Shown here: positions 21,861 to 34,505 of the stretch, piece by piece | Numbering within the stretch: position 1 is the first letter of the stretch | How the letters are laid out: each line of letters begins with the position of its first letter | NCBI GenBank assembly: GCA_949152435.1 | Contig: OX424573.1 | Span: forward strand, 53,544,333-53,608,332 | Length of the DNA stretch: 64,000 bases | Origin: Gastracanthus pulcherrimus | Lineage: Eukaryota; Arthropoda; Insecta; Hymenoptera; Pteromalidae | Direction: 5' to 3' | Notes under the pieces: generated by a model | Told to the model about the DNA's origin: nothing | Databases searched by the model: none | The model's input: the letters and a program-made list of their open reading frames with translations, nothing else | Program-made: the position numbers and the translations under genes

Positions 21861-23177
21861 CCCTGGTAGAAATTTATCCCGTCCACGTTATAGATGTTTG
21901 TAGAATAATCTCGCGCTGTGTAGATCTATGTAGTCAAACTAGATAGTTACTATAAAGGCGTGTAACGGTCGTTCCTTCTAGTTTCCCATATTATTTGCCC
22001 TGATAAAACTAGATAAGCAAAATTATGACAATAACAGCCACTTCAAGGTTATGTTTTAAGAAACATAAGCATAATCTATTATGATTATTATGTATTATTT
22101 TGATTTAAAGGTATTTACATGCTATTGTTCACCTATTACCAATGTAAGTAAATGTAAATAACCTCTAAATTGTAAGGTTATCAAATTTTAGATGCATCGA
22201 GTTTTTGTATTTAAGAATTCAATAATAATATTATGTTACACATATATATTAAACAATCAAACTAAGAAAATAATCTGAATATCCAAATAACTATATGAAG
22301 TATTAGTTCATATATTTATTTTGTTTATGTAAAATTAGTTTCCTTACATTTGATTATGTTCCATCCTAAATACAGGCTTGGTTTCAAAACCTGTATGGTT
22401 TATGTAAGGAAAACTATTTTCACACAGTTATTATCAACCGATTAATTTTCTATTTTAAAAAAAAATAATGTATTTGAGTTATTATATGTATGTTCTATTT
22501 TTGTATTTCCTACTGTGATTAATTTATAATCAAACACTTTAATTTGACATCTATGGCCAGTTAAAACATAGTAATTTGTTACTTATAAAGAAAGTTATCG
22601 TCTACATGTGTTCGACTATTGTGTTTGTCTTTGAAAATGTTGTCACGGATGAGCAGTTTATGTATTATAAGAACTAACATATGGATACAAAATTATTTGC
22701 AATTCTGAAATTAAAATTCAATTTTTTAAATAAAGCATGTCATAAAGTACATATTTGTACATATGATATTATTATTATTTATATATTACTTTTCAAGAAA
22801 CAACTACATCAATCAATAACATTATTTTGTGATCACTGTTTTTCATATGCAAGGAACAGTATTTCTAAATTTTCATTCTTACGTTAGATATGCTTTCTGA
22901 CTACTTTTATATGTAAATAGTATGAATAGAAATATAGATCTTATTATTATAATTGCAAACTTGAATGTTAAACTTTTTTTAACATTAATTTTTACAATAA
23001 AAGTTCTGTTCAATAAATAATATATAACCTCACAGATTTTATACGTACATATTAGTATTGAGAAAACTATGTAGATCTGTGTGGATTTATCGAGTTTTTT
23101 ACAGTCTAGTACTATCTAGTTTGCCTATAAAGGCCTATATAGCGAATGTGGGCGCCACGATAAAATTTCTACCAGGG
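21861..23177. mobile_element. Non-autonomous TIR element with CCCTGGTAGAAA ends, 1.3 kb
   Basis: The left end is CCCTGGTAGAAATTTATCCC. The right end inverted is CCCTGGTAGAAATTTTATCG. Inside both ends the words CAAACTAGATAGT, CTATAAAGGC and GTAGATCT occur in inverted order, giving extended TIRs of about 110 bp. A further inner pair (AGGTTTGG/TAAGGAAAACTA, 22320-22410) also folds. There is no transposase. A 254-bp relative is at 17696-17949. Confidence 0.65.
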
Positions 23178-23199
23178 GAGTAAGAAATAAACAACTATG

Positions 23200-24100
23200 C
23201 AAAATGTCTTATCCGTCCCATGTCCCAAGCCTTAATTTAATCCGAATATACCAACAAATTTAGTAATACACTAAATTTTAACCAAAAAAATTACACAGAG
23301 GGTTAATGTAAGTCTTAGTTAATCCAAAAATGATGATCGACCTTTTAATGCGTGTATTCTGTTTATGTGTGGTTGTTTCGAAATGTGTCCCCTAGTTTTG
23401 ATGTCTTGTACGTCCCAAGGGCTTTATTCAAAGAAAGTTGTATTAAAATATTCACAAATTAAAATGCAACCGATTCCTACTTGTAACTCTTATATACATT
23501 TTGTAAAAAAGGTTCACATATACTTATTTATTAGTATTGTTTTCTACAAATAATTAGTTAATGTTACACTTATATTACCGTACCTTTATTATATGTCTTG
23601 TTTGTCCAGCGAAAAATTCTTTAAAGGATCATTCAGTTTAAAAAATAAATATTTAAATCGAATTTATCATTTAAAAAGACAAAGGAATTACTTTTTTCTT
23701 AATTTCACATGCATCTGGTGCATTTAAATGAATAAATTACTAAAAAAATATGTACGGCACAAATGTCTTGTCCGTCCAACGATTACGTTAAATGAACTAA
23801 AACAATCGAAGATAGTAGCATCGAATACGAGAAATAGGTAATAAACACCATTTAACCTATTTAAGCATAGATCATAAATGTTCATATTCTGTAATAAAAT
23901 AGTTGCTAAACAAGAGATACTTCATGTAAGGTAATAATATATATCAAACAATATTAAATCCTACAACCCCTAACCCTAATACAATTCATTAAAATATATT
24001 TTTGTAGACAATCAGTTTGCCCTTTAGTGGGATAAGTTTTTTGGGGGTTAATCCTAAAGTGGGACAAACGAAACAAATACTGAGACAATGGAAATTTTGA
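23200..24100. repeat. Region with spaced ATGTCTTGTCCGTCCAA motifs
   Basis: Variants of ATGTCTTGTYCGTCC occur near 23207, 23399, 23595 and 23764, and shorter GGGACAAACG-type words near 24060. The motifs are all in one orientation and spaced 165-200 bp apart in otherwise AT-rich DNA. This resembles subterminal transposase-site arrays, though no element ends were identified. Confidence 0.4.
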
Positions 24101-25943
24101 TAGGTCGAACTCAAGCGATTGAATCTGAAATTTTAGTTTATATTCGAGGTTATATTGCTCAGTATGAAATACATGATTTTACTAAGTTTTCTACATTCTA
24201 CAATTACTTGGATACGAGTATAAAATCAATAAATAATGTTTTTAATACTGTACTACGACATTTATAGCAAAATCATGATAAAAACCACGTGGAAATATCT
24301 GTCCCGGTATTGGCTACTACATAAACAAATTATCCAAAAGCGGGACACTTAATTTTTAAATACATATTTAATAAAATCGCTAAAACAAGTATTCATTTTG
24401 TTTATAAACATACTTAAAATGAGCTGAAACATTTTTTGTCTATTAATATGCAAAATTTACTTAATTCATGACTATAAAAATTATGCTAAAATATTTGAAA
24501 CACAAGCAAAATGACGTGTTCATACGCGCTTTATCCGCAGCTTTTAAAGAGTACTTTTGTATTATCTTTTATGAAATGCATAATGTTTTAGAATAAAAAT
24601 AAATAGTGCGACTACATAAATAAGAAATTCAAAAATATTAAATAATTTTTACTTTTATGATTATGTTAAGATGTAATAAATAATCACCATTATTTGTTAC
24701 TGTCGCAGTATAGGACATGTTTTTTACATTATATCAGTAATGGCCATTTTACCTTAATGATTAGGGCTTAAAAAGCACACACGCAAAATCCAGCACGGGA
24801 CGGTGGATCCCGTAGCAAATTGTAAATGTTGGCGTGTATCAAGTGTAGGAACTTGATTTTATTTCGAAAAAAAATATTCGGAAGATTTGGAAGTAACAAG
24901 TTTGGAATGGACGTAAATTCTACTAGTTGGAAATAATTTGTGGCTTAGCAGTTTATTATCTTACGCAACTGTTTATTGTACCTAAAGAATGTTCTTTTTC
25001 ATTCCCTTTTGTTGTAACTATGGTAAAAAGAAATTTTACTTGATACTAAATTTTTTTTAATAAGAAATTATTTAATATGTACGGTTACTCGAGCAATACC
25101 AGTATAGTTATCATATAGATATAAAATTATTGATGTGAGACCCATTCCTTTCTTTCAGTGTACTTCGTTTAAAGTTATTGTCTCTTTAGCTTTATAATTA
25201 TCCATATAAAACTGTAAGAATGTGACAATTTATTATTATTACGTGCTATAACTATTATATTATAAGTTCTCACGTGAACAATATACGTATAAGATAAAAT
25301 ATGTAAATTAGCAACTTCGATTTTATTCTTAAAATGAAAGTCTCAACGGTTAAAGTTCTATAGCGGTGTCGATTTTAAATTAAATCTATTAGTAGCAGCT
25401 AATTCAGCTATCAATTTAATTAAACGTAAATCTTAAGTAAAACGAGTTTTTCATTGCCGCTTAAGATTACTTAATGCCAAGTGTACTTGTGTTGGGTATT
25501 GGCAGCATATTTCTTCTTTTTTTAAAGAAACGTGCTCTAGCCTTTTACGAACTGAAACCCTCCAATTACTCAATAGCTGTTGTGAGTAATCTGTGCACAC
25601 AGTATTCGCTATGTACTTGGAGGGGGTAAAAGAAACGATCGCAGCGCTTGAGTTGGCGGAAAATGGCAATAATGGAAGTATTGAAAGTATTACTATATAT
25701 ATGATGTATATATGTTGACTTTAGCCCCCGCAGTTCCAAATTTTAGGTCTTGCTGCCCGTCATGCTCAAGGCGAATACGCGCCGTTGAAAACAGATCAAT
25801 ATGAGTCGCAAATTTGTGTTTTTGCATAGATACTACTTTTCTCTTTTCTGCGACCTTGGTGCTTTTCTTGATTCCTAAAATCCAGCGTAAAAAAATTACG
25901 TTTAAAAAAAATAATTATGAAAAAAATAAATAAAATAAAAAAA
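24101..25943. other. AT-rich spacer
   Basis: No gene is supported. A frame at 25451-25669 (-) has no recognisable domain. A slightly GC-richer patch (25730-25800) has no assignable feature. Confidence 0.35.
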
Positions 25944-26167
25944 TTCGGCTGGGATTTGAACTGGCGGACTTTTGGTTTGTAAACTTTCTCACCACCAACT
26001 ATGAGCTATCGTTTTGATTCTGTCAATGAATCAAATGTAGGTTATAGCCTACAGACATAGTTAAATTCCAATGTTTTAACCTAAATAATGTATTCATTAG
26101 ATGAGTTGGTAGACAGCAAGCCTACAAACCAAAAGTTCGCCGGTTTAAATCTCGACCGAAATTTTTG
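25944..26167. mobile_element. Inverted pair of tRNA-like (SINE-head) sequences
   Basis: On minus, 25944-26015 reads AGCTCATAGTTGGTGGTGAG, then GTTCAAATCCCAGCCGA, a degenerate A box and B box. On plus, 26098-26167 reads ATGAGTTGGTAGAC, then TACAAACCAAAAGT, CGCCGGTTTAAATCTCGACC. The two halves share the anticodon-region word TACAAACCAAAAGTYCGCC, so the unit is a foldback of two tRNA-like heads with an 80-bp spacer. Neither half has a paired acceptor stem, so they are not functional tRNAs. Confidence 0.6.
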
Positions 26168-26498
26168 TTTTCTTTTTCATAATTATTTCCCTTTTTCCAA
26201 GTTCGGCAAAAGTTCGGGATTGTCTCATTATTTTAAAGCTCGGGTCAAACATTTGCCAAACAAAACTTACGTCGAACTTTTCCCAAACGTAATTTTTTTA
26301 CGCGAGATTTTGTTAATTTTGATCTTGATATTTCAACATTCTCAACAAATTCTGTCCATGTCATGAGGCTTGAAATTGTTCGTTTAATAAACATTTATTG
26401 TAACGAAAAACTTTGTATTGATTTGATAATTTACTTTATCTTTACATTCCTCGGTAAATGTAAGGTTATGGGTTTTTACTCTTACCGAACAGCACTAT

Positions 26499-27039
<541 letters not shown>

Positions 27040-27479
27040 GTAAGCATTTTCTAGCCTTGGAAGGTCGATAAAACCTGAGAATTTACACATCATAGCTAAC
27101 AATGACTTTGTTGCCTTCTTTCGCTTATGAAAGTGTGTCTTCCTAGACTATTCACGTTTCGGATCGTAGAATTTGATATGAAAATTATTTTTCTATATAG
27201 CTCAACCATAAAAATCGGAAATTGAAGTACAAGTTACATTATGAAGTTTTACAATGAGGTTTATATAACAGACGAATAACTGGAAACATTAATTTCATGT
27301 AATTTTCAATTTTGAGAAAATATCTCTCTGGAAGATTGTAGTTTTTTATTGGGACAATAACATTCCAGAAAGATATTTACTGTAAAGTGAAATTTAAATG
27401 AAAAAGCCGCTGCTAACTGCCTTATCGGAATGCTTTCTCAAAAATTAAAGTATTAAAAGACAAAAAATAATTTTTCGAT
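27040..27479. other. Repeat-derived spacer
   Basis: Positions 27296-27385 (ATTTTCAATTTTGAGAAAAT, CTCTCTGGAAG, GGGACAATAAC) resemble the interior of the MITE at 55646-55853, so this is probably a decayed member. No gene is seen. Confidence 0.45.
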
Positions 27480-27990
27480 TAAAATTTTTTTTTAAAACTA
27501 ATATTATTTTATTATTTTACAATAATAACTATAAAGTTATTATAAGATACATCAATCGAAAGGAAATTACGCCAACTTTATAAAAACATACATATTTTTG
27601 ACAAGTTCAACATATTGAATGTCCAAAAAATTTTTTTTTCGAATTACACAATTTTCTTTAACTAAAATTTTGTTATTATTTTACAAAAATAACTTTAAAG
27701 TTATTGTAAGATACATCAATCGAAAGAAAATGATGTCTAATTTATAAGAACGTACATATTTTTGAAACCCACAACGTATAAAATGACAAAAAAAAATTTT
27801 TTCGCTTTCTACAATCTTTCAAAATCAATATTTTATTATAATTCATGAAAATAAGTTTAAAGTTATTATAAGATATATCAATTGAAAGGAAATTACGTCA
27901 ACTTTATGAAACCATACATATTTTTGACAAGTTCAATGTATAAAATAACAACATTCTTTTTCGGTATTACAAATTTTTAAAAATTAATAT
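27480..27990 (+). repeat. Tandem repeat, ~163-bp unit, three diverged copies
   Basis: The word AAAGTTATTATAAGATACAT and the following CAATCGAAAGGAAATTACG recur at 27533, 27697 and 27859. The rest of each unit (CATACATATTTTTGACAAG) is conserved in order. Copies differ at roughly one base in seven. Confidence 0.8.
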
Positions 27991-28369
27991 TTTTGCTACA
28001 AAATTAGTTTAATATTATCCATTCAGTTCCACAATCTAATCAGTTCTAAGTTCAAACATATGTAAGTAATATACCTGCATAATTTCAGAGCGTGACATGC
28101 TTGAAGAGTTATGGTAGATACAAATTTTGGTTTCATACATAAATACACACACACATACATAGACAGACATTTTTAGTAACCTCTTGTAAACCTATTTTTA
28201 TGACTCAGAAACCTCGAAAACATCGAGATTCATCGAATTTCTGAAAAAGAATGTTGCTACGAAGCTTTCTCTTTGAGAAAGCAAAAGTGTAAAGGTCGGT
28301 GACAGGTGGGTTTAGCATCACCTTGAGTTGTTGTGCTACAATCGTACTCAAGAGATAATTTTTTTCACC
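27991..28369. other. Spacer with a MITE end
   Basis: GGTCGGTGACAGGTGGGTTT, then AGCATCACCTT (28295-28324), equals the inverted terminal sequence of the element at 55646-55853. This marks the right end of a related element upstream of the LINE. A short (CA)n lies at 28146-28158. Confidence 0.5.
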
Positions 28370-28601
28370 ATACACAAGGAAGTGCGTATTGGGCAGGGGG
28401 ATCGGAACCTTGTTGCTCCGGGCGTGCCCTGGCCCGTCCGTGTATTCCGGGACCGTGAAAACGAAGGCTGGGCCTCAGGGAATTGGGGTAGGATCAAAGT
28501 ATCCGAGGGTACACCCGTTCCCAGCTATTTCGGCCCATCTCCCTACGCACGATGCGCCGGTTAAACAATCAAGAAAGAAAATGTCCTAATGAAATAAAGA
28601 G

Positions 28602-29970
28602 ATGAACCAGGAGGCAGGTAAATCCCAAACCTGCGAGGAAGCAATGGTGATAGTGGAGCAGCTTCCTTCACACACATTGCCGGATGGAAAACAACAGCCC
28701 AGCCGCCCGCAGATTGTAGCAGTTCAGGAGTTCGTGAAGCAGGTGGATGAACTCCTCAAAAAGATGGGAAAAGGGTTGGATAGCCAGCCCGGCGTAAATA
28801 CCGATATCAAGCACAGCTTACCCACCCTCGTCGAACTTTTTGACTCTTGGAGGGACCGCCTGCTCACGAATACCGAAGAGCACAGCGCGACAGACCCTCT
28901 GGGAGCCGTGACTATCTCAAACCAGCGACCTCAAAATAAGAGGGTGCGATCGCGAAACGGTGACTCCGATAGTGCTGAGTCTTCAATCATTGACAAGAAA
29001 GCTAGATCCACCGAGCCCTCGGAGATCGCCGGCTTTGAGACGATCCTTTCAAAGATGGAGAAAGCTGCAGCTCAGAAACAGCAGCAGCAACAGAAACAAC
29101 CTGAGCAGCTGACACAAGAACAACAGCTTCAGGGAATTCAGCAACAGCGACCGCAGCTGCGATAACAACTCCAGCAGCAGCCGCAACAAAAGAAGACCCC
29201 AACAGTCAGGACATCGACGGACAAGAGGAGACTCCTCAAAAGAAGAAGAGGAGGAGGAGAACGCCTAGGAAGCGACCCAAGGCTGTCCTTATCCGACTGT
29301 GGGATGGAGTCACCTACGCGGACGTTCTCTCAAATATATGCGAAAAGGTCACAGCAGTGTCCAACGACTGATATTAAGTGTATCAGGAAAACCAAGGCAG
29401 GCGACGTCCTGGTAGAGTTGGGCAAAAGAGCAACAACCAGGAGCTGGGAACAATAGGAAACTCCATCAGGTAGGTAATAGGCTCGTCGGGGGCCGTAATG
29501 ACCCTGACGCCTAAGACAAACGTGGAAGTTAAGAGACCTGGAAAGCCTTACCACCAAAGAAGTAGTGGAGACGGCGATCAAGAGGGTCTTTGACGAAGCA
29601 GGAGTCTCCACGGACGAGATTAGCGCTTCGTTGACCAAGCCCAACACTAGAGAGCAGCGACTAGCCATCGTAGAGATGGACCAGGAAAAGGCAGAGTTCC
29701 TTTTTGAGAAGATTCGCCTGAAAGTCGGCTATATGAACTGCCAACTGAGAAGATGGCAGCGGCTCCAGCGGTGCTTCAGATGTTTTCAATTGTCGTGGCC
29801 CAGGTAGAAGCAAGGCCTGCTAAAGATGTGGCGCAGAAGGTCACAAAGGAGCTGCCTGCGAGGCTACCGAGGCGAAGTGCGTCTTGTGCACTGACCTAAA
29901 AGTAGACCAAGCATGGCTGGGCCACTCGCCGGGCTCAGGGCAGTGTAGAGCGTTTCGCGAAATGCTTAGG
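28602..29970 (+). pseudogene. LINE ORF1 (gag-like), broken
   Basis: The first 187 codons from ATG 28602 are open, with a Gln-rich stretch near residues 158-187 (KQQQQQQKQPEQ). The stop at 29163-29165 is followed by basic sequence (KRRRGGGE) in a shifted frame. Further fragments run to a CX2CX4HX4C zinc knuckle near 29816-29860 (C*RCGAEGHKGAAC, with one stop inside) and a second Cys cluster (KCVLCTDLK). ORF1 proteins of this clade bind RNA and end in zinc knuckles. At least three lesions are present. Confidence 0.75.
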
Positions 29971-29990
29971 TAGACCAAAGCCCAGCGTTA

Positions 29991-32891
29991 ATGATGGACC
30001 GCATAACGGTCCTTCAAGCGAACCTCCATAGAGCCGAATTAGCAAGCAGCCTTCTGTCTCAGAGTATATCTGAGACGAAGGCTGATGTGCTGCTAATTAG
30101 CGAGCAGGACTGTGACTGGAACGTACCTACGTGGTACAAAGACACACTTGGCAGGGCAGCAATCTACATGAACTCACGAACCATCAGAGTGAACGAACAC
30201 GGAGCTGGAACTGGCTTTGTGTTGGTGAGAAGCAGAGACGTAACTTGCGTGAGCTGCTACTTTACCCCGAACGTCCGTATTGAGCAATTCAGGCGGAGTC
30301 TGGACGAGCTGGAAGACGCGATCCGCGAGATAGAAGATGAGACCGTAGTAGTCGGAGACTTCAATGCGCGAGCGTTGGAGTGGGGCATGCCAGTCCCGGA
30401 CATTAGAGGAAAGTCCATCATGGAGATGGTGTCTAGACTCGGCCTGATAGTTCTCAACGTTGGAAACACGTCGACATTCAGAAGGGTAGGACATATTGGG
30501 ACGATTCCTGACGTGTCTTTCCCATCCGAAAATCTAGCGACTAGAGCGTCGGATTGGAGGGTAATGCAGGATTACAACGGAAACGATCACCAATACATCA
30601 CGTTTCAGCTGCGCGATAAATCCCAACCGCAAAGAGTCGCGACAAAGCCACCCCGATGGAATCTGGCCAGGCTGAACACGGAAAAAGTAGTCGAGGTACC
30701 GCTCGAAGGACAGCGAAATTTACCAGCGACGAACGCCGCCGAAGATAGGGACGGAGTGGAGGCCCTCGTGAGGAAGACTATGGGTCTCATTCACCGAGCC
30801 TGCAACGCATCTATGTCGTGCAAGGGATCGCGACATGGAAAACGCTCTGCTTATTGGTGGTCGGACGAAATAGCGCAATTGAGAACGGAAGCGAAACGCC
30901 TCAGAAGAAGGGTGCAAAGAACGAGAGACGAAACGGAGGCAGCATTGTTGTCGGCGCAGCACAAAGGAGCGCGCAAGCGGCTCCGACGCGAGATGAACCG
31001 GAGGAAGGCACAATGCTGGAATAACCTGCCGGAGGAAGTCAATCGGGACGTATGGGGCTTGGGCTACAAGATCGTGACCAAGAAACTCTGCGCGCTCCCA
31101 AATCACCCTTTCGACGAGGGACACGCTGTTCCCAACACATCCGCCAAGGCAAGACCAGGTGGAAACCGCTGAATTAGGTGAGATTTCCCTATTCTCCACC
31201 GAGAAGTTGCGGATCGCCGCCAAAATGATGCGGAGCAGAAAGGTGCCTGGGCCTGATGGGATACTAGCTGAGATATTGAAGATTATCGCGGTGAGAGCAC
31301 CTTCTCTATTGCTCAACATGTACAACGCGTGCCTGAAGGGGCGTGTCTTTGGCACTCCCTGGAAGGTTGGGCGTCTCGTGTTGATCAACAAAGGTATGGG
31401 AGGTGATCCCCGGCTTCCGTCGTCTAACAGGCCACTGTGCTTTTTGGACCCTGCAGGGAAGCTCTATGAGAGATTGCTTAAACCACGGCTGCATGGAGCT
31501 GTGCAGACTGGCGATAATTTAGCCGACAACCAGTACGGGAGGTTGTTCGGCTGGGAAGGAGAGCATGGACTGGAAACCATTTTTCCAGGAACATCGCGCT
31601 TCTCGTTACGCTGGACGTTAAGAATGCCTTCAACTCGGCCAGGTAGCCAGACATCTTGAACGCGTTGAACGAGTTCAGAGTCCCTACTCTGGGAAGTACT
31701 ACTCTAGTACCTCATGCGGGTGATACGGGACTACCTAAAGGACCGTATCCTCCGCTACGAAACAGAAGAAGTCCAACACGAGATATATCTCAGCGCCGGT
31801 GTAGCACAGAGGTCAATCATTGGCCCTGATTTTTGGATGCCCTGTCACGACTCGGGCTGCCGGAAGGAATGTACATGATAGCCTACGCTGATGATGTCGC
31901 TTTAGTCATCATCGTGCGGGACTTTAAAAAAGCAGAATATCCGCTGAACCAGGCGATGCGCAGAATCTCGCGCTAGATGGGGGAACACGGTCTCGACTTG
32001 GAGCCGCTAAGACAGAGATCGTGCCCTTCACTGACAAACGGATTGACACCATCTTCCCCATGTATGTGAGAGATGCGGAGGTTTCGACAAAGAGGGAGGC
32101 TATGTATCTAGGACTCATACTAGACACTAAGCTTACTTTCTTTCGTCACCTATTGTATACAGCGGATAAAGCGGCGAAAAAGATGGCACAGTTATGCTAT
32201 CTCATGGCGAACACGAGTGGACCGAAAGCGAGCAAGCGTCGACTCCTCATGTCAGTCATTACATCCATCTTATTGTACGGTTCTGAAATATGGGCCGCAA
32301 TGGAGAAGGACTTATACCGGATTCGACTCACTTCCATTCAGCGTAGAGGAGCTTTCAGAGTCACTAGCGTCTATCGCACGGTCTCGGAATCCGCAGTGCT
32401 CGTTATTGCGGGAATCATCCCGATCGACCTACACGCGACGGTGCGCAAGCGAATCTACGAGTGGGAGAGAACAGGAGAGGACAGTCCATAAAGAGGAACG
32501 GGAACGCACCATGGAACCGTGGCAACGGTCTTGGACAACTACAACCAAGGGTAAATGCACAGCAAGGCTGATAGACCATCTGGCACCTTGGATTAACAGA
32601 GATGACGGGGAGGTAAATTACTACCTGACCCAATTCCTAAGTGATCATGGGTACTTTTGCTCCTACCTCAGTAGTATGGGGAAGGTTCAGAGCCCGAGTT
32701 GCATCTTCTGTTCTGTTGATTGCGACGATGCATGTCACACGTTTTTCGTCTGCGAAAAGTGGAGCGAAGAAAGAACAGCTCTTATCGGCTCGATCGGACA
32801 TTTCACGCCTGAGAACATTGTGGGCGAAATGCTGTCCGCCGAGAATAAGTGGGCCGCCACGGCAAAATTCGCCGAGGCGGTCCTACGTTAA
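29991..32891 (+). pseudogene. LINE ORF2: endonuclease plus reverse transcriptase, broken
   Basis: An intact first segment (29991-31172) encodes the APE-type endonuclease: LQANLHR, SEQDCDW, VVGDFNARALEWG, GTIPDVSF and NDHQYITF. These correspond to Asn, Glu, GDFNA and DH catalytic motifs. A frameshift near 31155 leads into the reverse transcriptase (RKVPGPDGILAEIL, then LDPAGKLYERLLKPRL). Several more shifts follow. The catalytic YADD lies at 31884-31895. The C-terminal segment (32217-32891) ends with a CCHC knuckle CIFCSVDCDDACHTFFVC at 32700-32753, typical of R1-clade proteins. Frame breaks near 31155, 31600-31900, 31976 (TAG) and 32490 abolish function. Confidence 0.85.
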
Positions 32892-33375
32892 AAGAAGCGG
32901 TACCTAGACAGGGCAACCGACGAAGGTATAAATGAAGCACTGGGAGACGCTCCGATACCCCAACATAGCCCAGGGACGTCGGATGACTTCATGGAATGCG
33001 CTGGTTCGAATACGCGTATAAATGAGACGGGTTAGATCTGACGTCCCCTCGGGGGATTTAAAATTATGAATTTTAAATTTGTTTCAGGTCAAGGCAGCAG
33101 CAGTTGTCGAGACGATACTAGAAGGGCACCACCCTGAGGTAATGTGATAAACGGTACCAACGGTACCAGGGTGGGTTCCGCCAGAAGAGGGAAGGGTGGT
33201 AGGTTTTAGTGGGTTGGTTTGCGATATAACGGCTGCGTAGTTTTTTTTCGCGTTTTTGTTTATTTTATTTTTCGCCCGATATTATACACACGGCAGGTGC
33301 ATTCCCATCCAGCCCCACAGTAGCCGGCTGTGCAGACTCAGTCGGGTGTGCCTTAGGTAGCATTTCCTACATACC

Positions 33376-34505
33376 CTTGAAAAAAAAAATATAACATTGC
33401 AATGTTACATCAACATTATTACAAGTTTACAGGATTACATTTCTTGATGCATATCACATTAATATTGCCAAAATAATTCTACAATATTTCATAATTTTAT
33501 TGTGGCATATCGCATGGAAATATTATAGGAATATTCCTGCAAGTTAACAGAATGATTTTGCTCAATTCATCTCACTTTAATATTGCCGAAATATTTGTAT
33601 AATATTACACTGTTACACATCACACTGAAATATATGCGAAATATTCTGTAATGTGATGTATTGAGTTAAGAATTTACACCTATATTCCTGCAAGATTACA
33701 GAATGACATTGCTGAATGCATTTCAAACTGATAATATAGGAAATATTTCTACTATATCATATGGTCATACATCAATCATCATTTGTTTAATAACATTTTA
33801 ATTTTATCGTTTTCTTTGCTAGAAATGTTGACTGTAAAAATGTTTTAATAATGTACTTAGTCAAGGTTTATATAAAAACAAATCGAGGCACACCGACTAT
33901 TGTCATTGTACATTATTTGAAAGTCCATTTTGTCAAGATTACCGTTAGATGGCGCTTTGGCATTTTCTCGCAAGTGCTAAGATTCGTCTTCAGTTACTAT
34001 ATAAGGACAGTTCAAACATTACGATAATGTGTGTCATCCACAACTGCTGCGTATGAACGATTATTGACAGGCGGTTATTCCACGTACAATACTTATACTA
34101 ATAATGGTACTAGCGTTACTGCAAAATAAAAAAAATAAGTAAAAAAAATTAATTAAAACAAATTATTAAAAATTAAAAGGAAATTTATATACTTTCGATA
34201 AAATGATAGTAATATTGCTAGAATGTTACTGAAATATTACCCAGTATTTCCATTATTATTGTGAAATGATAATAATATTCCTGCAACATCACAGCACTAG
34301 TTTCCGTTTTCACCAGAACATCTAAAAACCCATAATAATATTGTTGTGATGTTACTGAAATGTTACCTGATTGTTACCAAAATTTTGTACAGATATTCCC
34401 CGTAATATTCCTGTGATAAAAATGCCCCGAACATTACATGTTGTTACCATATTACTGCTATATATCAGAGGAATATTTAATATTGCGTGTAGTACTCATG
34501 TGATA
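33376..34505. mobile_element. Non-coding element built of reiterated ATATTGC / TTACAGAATG motifs
   Basis: The outer thirds (33376-33770 and 34200-34505) consist of many variants of AATATTGCCGAAATATT, ATATTCCTGCAAGATTAC and GTTACTGAAATGTTACC. A unique centre at 33951-34010 (ACCGTTAGATGGCGCTTTGG ... TTACTATATAAGGACAG) recurs at 63679-63750 inside a similar element whose reiterated words differ (AACGTTTT-type). The right end reads ATTGAGTGCTATGTGGGG. The inverted form shares ACATAGC with the left end of the 63455 element. There is no ORF and the class is unknown. Confidence 0.5.

Larger units (their letters stand above)
28370..33375 (+). mobile_element. R1-clade LINE (non-LTR retrotransposon), nearly full length, inactive
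   Basis: The order is a GC-rich 5' UTR, ORF1 (28602-29970), ORF2 with an APE-type endonuclease and reverse transcriptase (29991-32891), a GC-rich 3' UTR, and a short A-run near 33379. GC is far above the surroundings. The endonuclease and the C-terminal CCHC resemble the R1 clade (R1, TRAS, Waldo and relatives). It is not in rDNA or telomeric repeats here. Exact ends and target duplication could not be fixed. Multiple frameshifts and stops make it dead. Confidence 0.85.
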
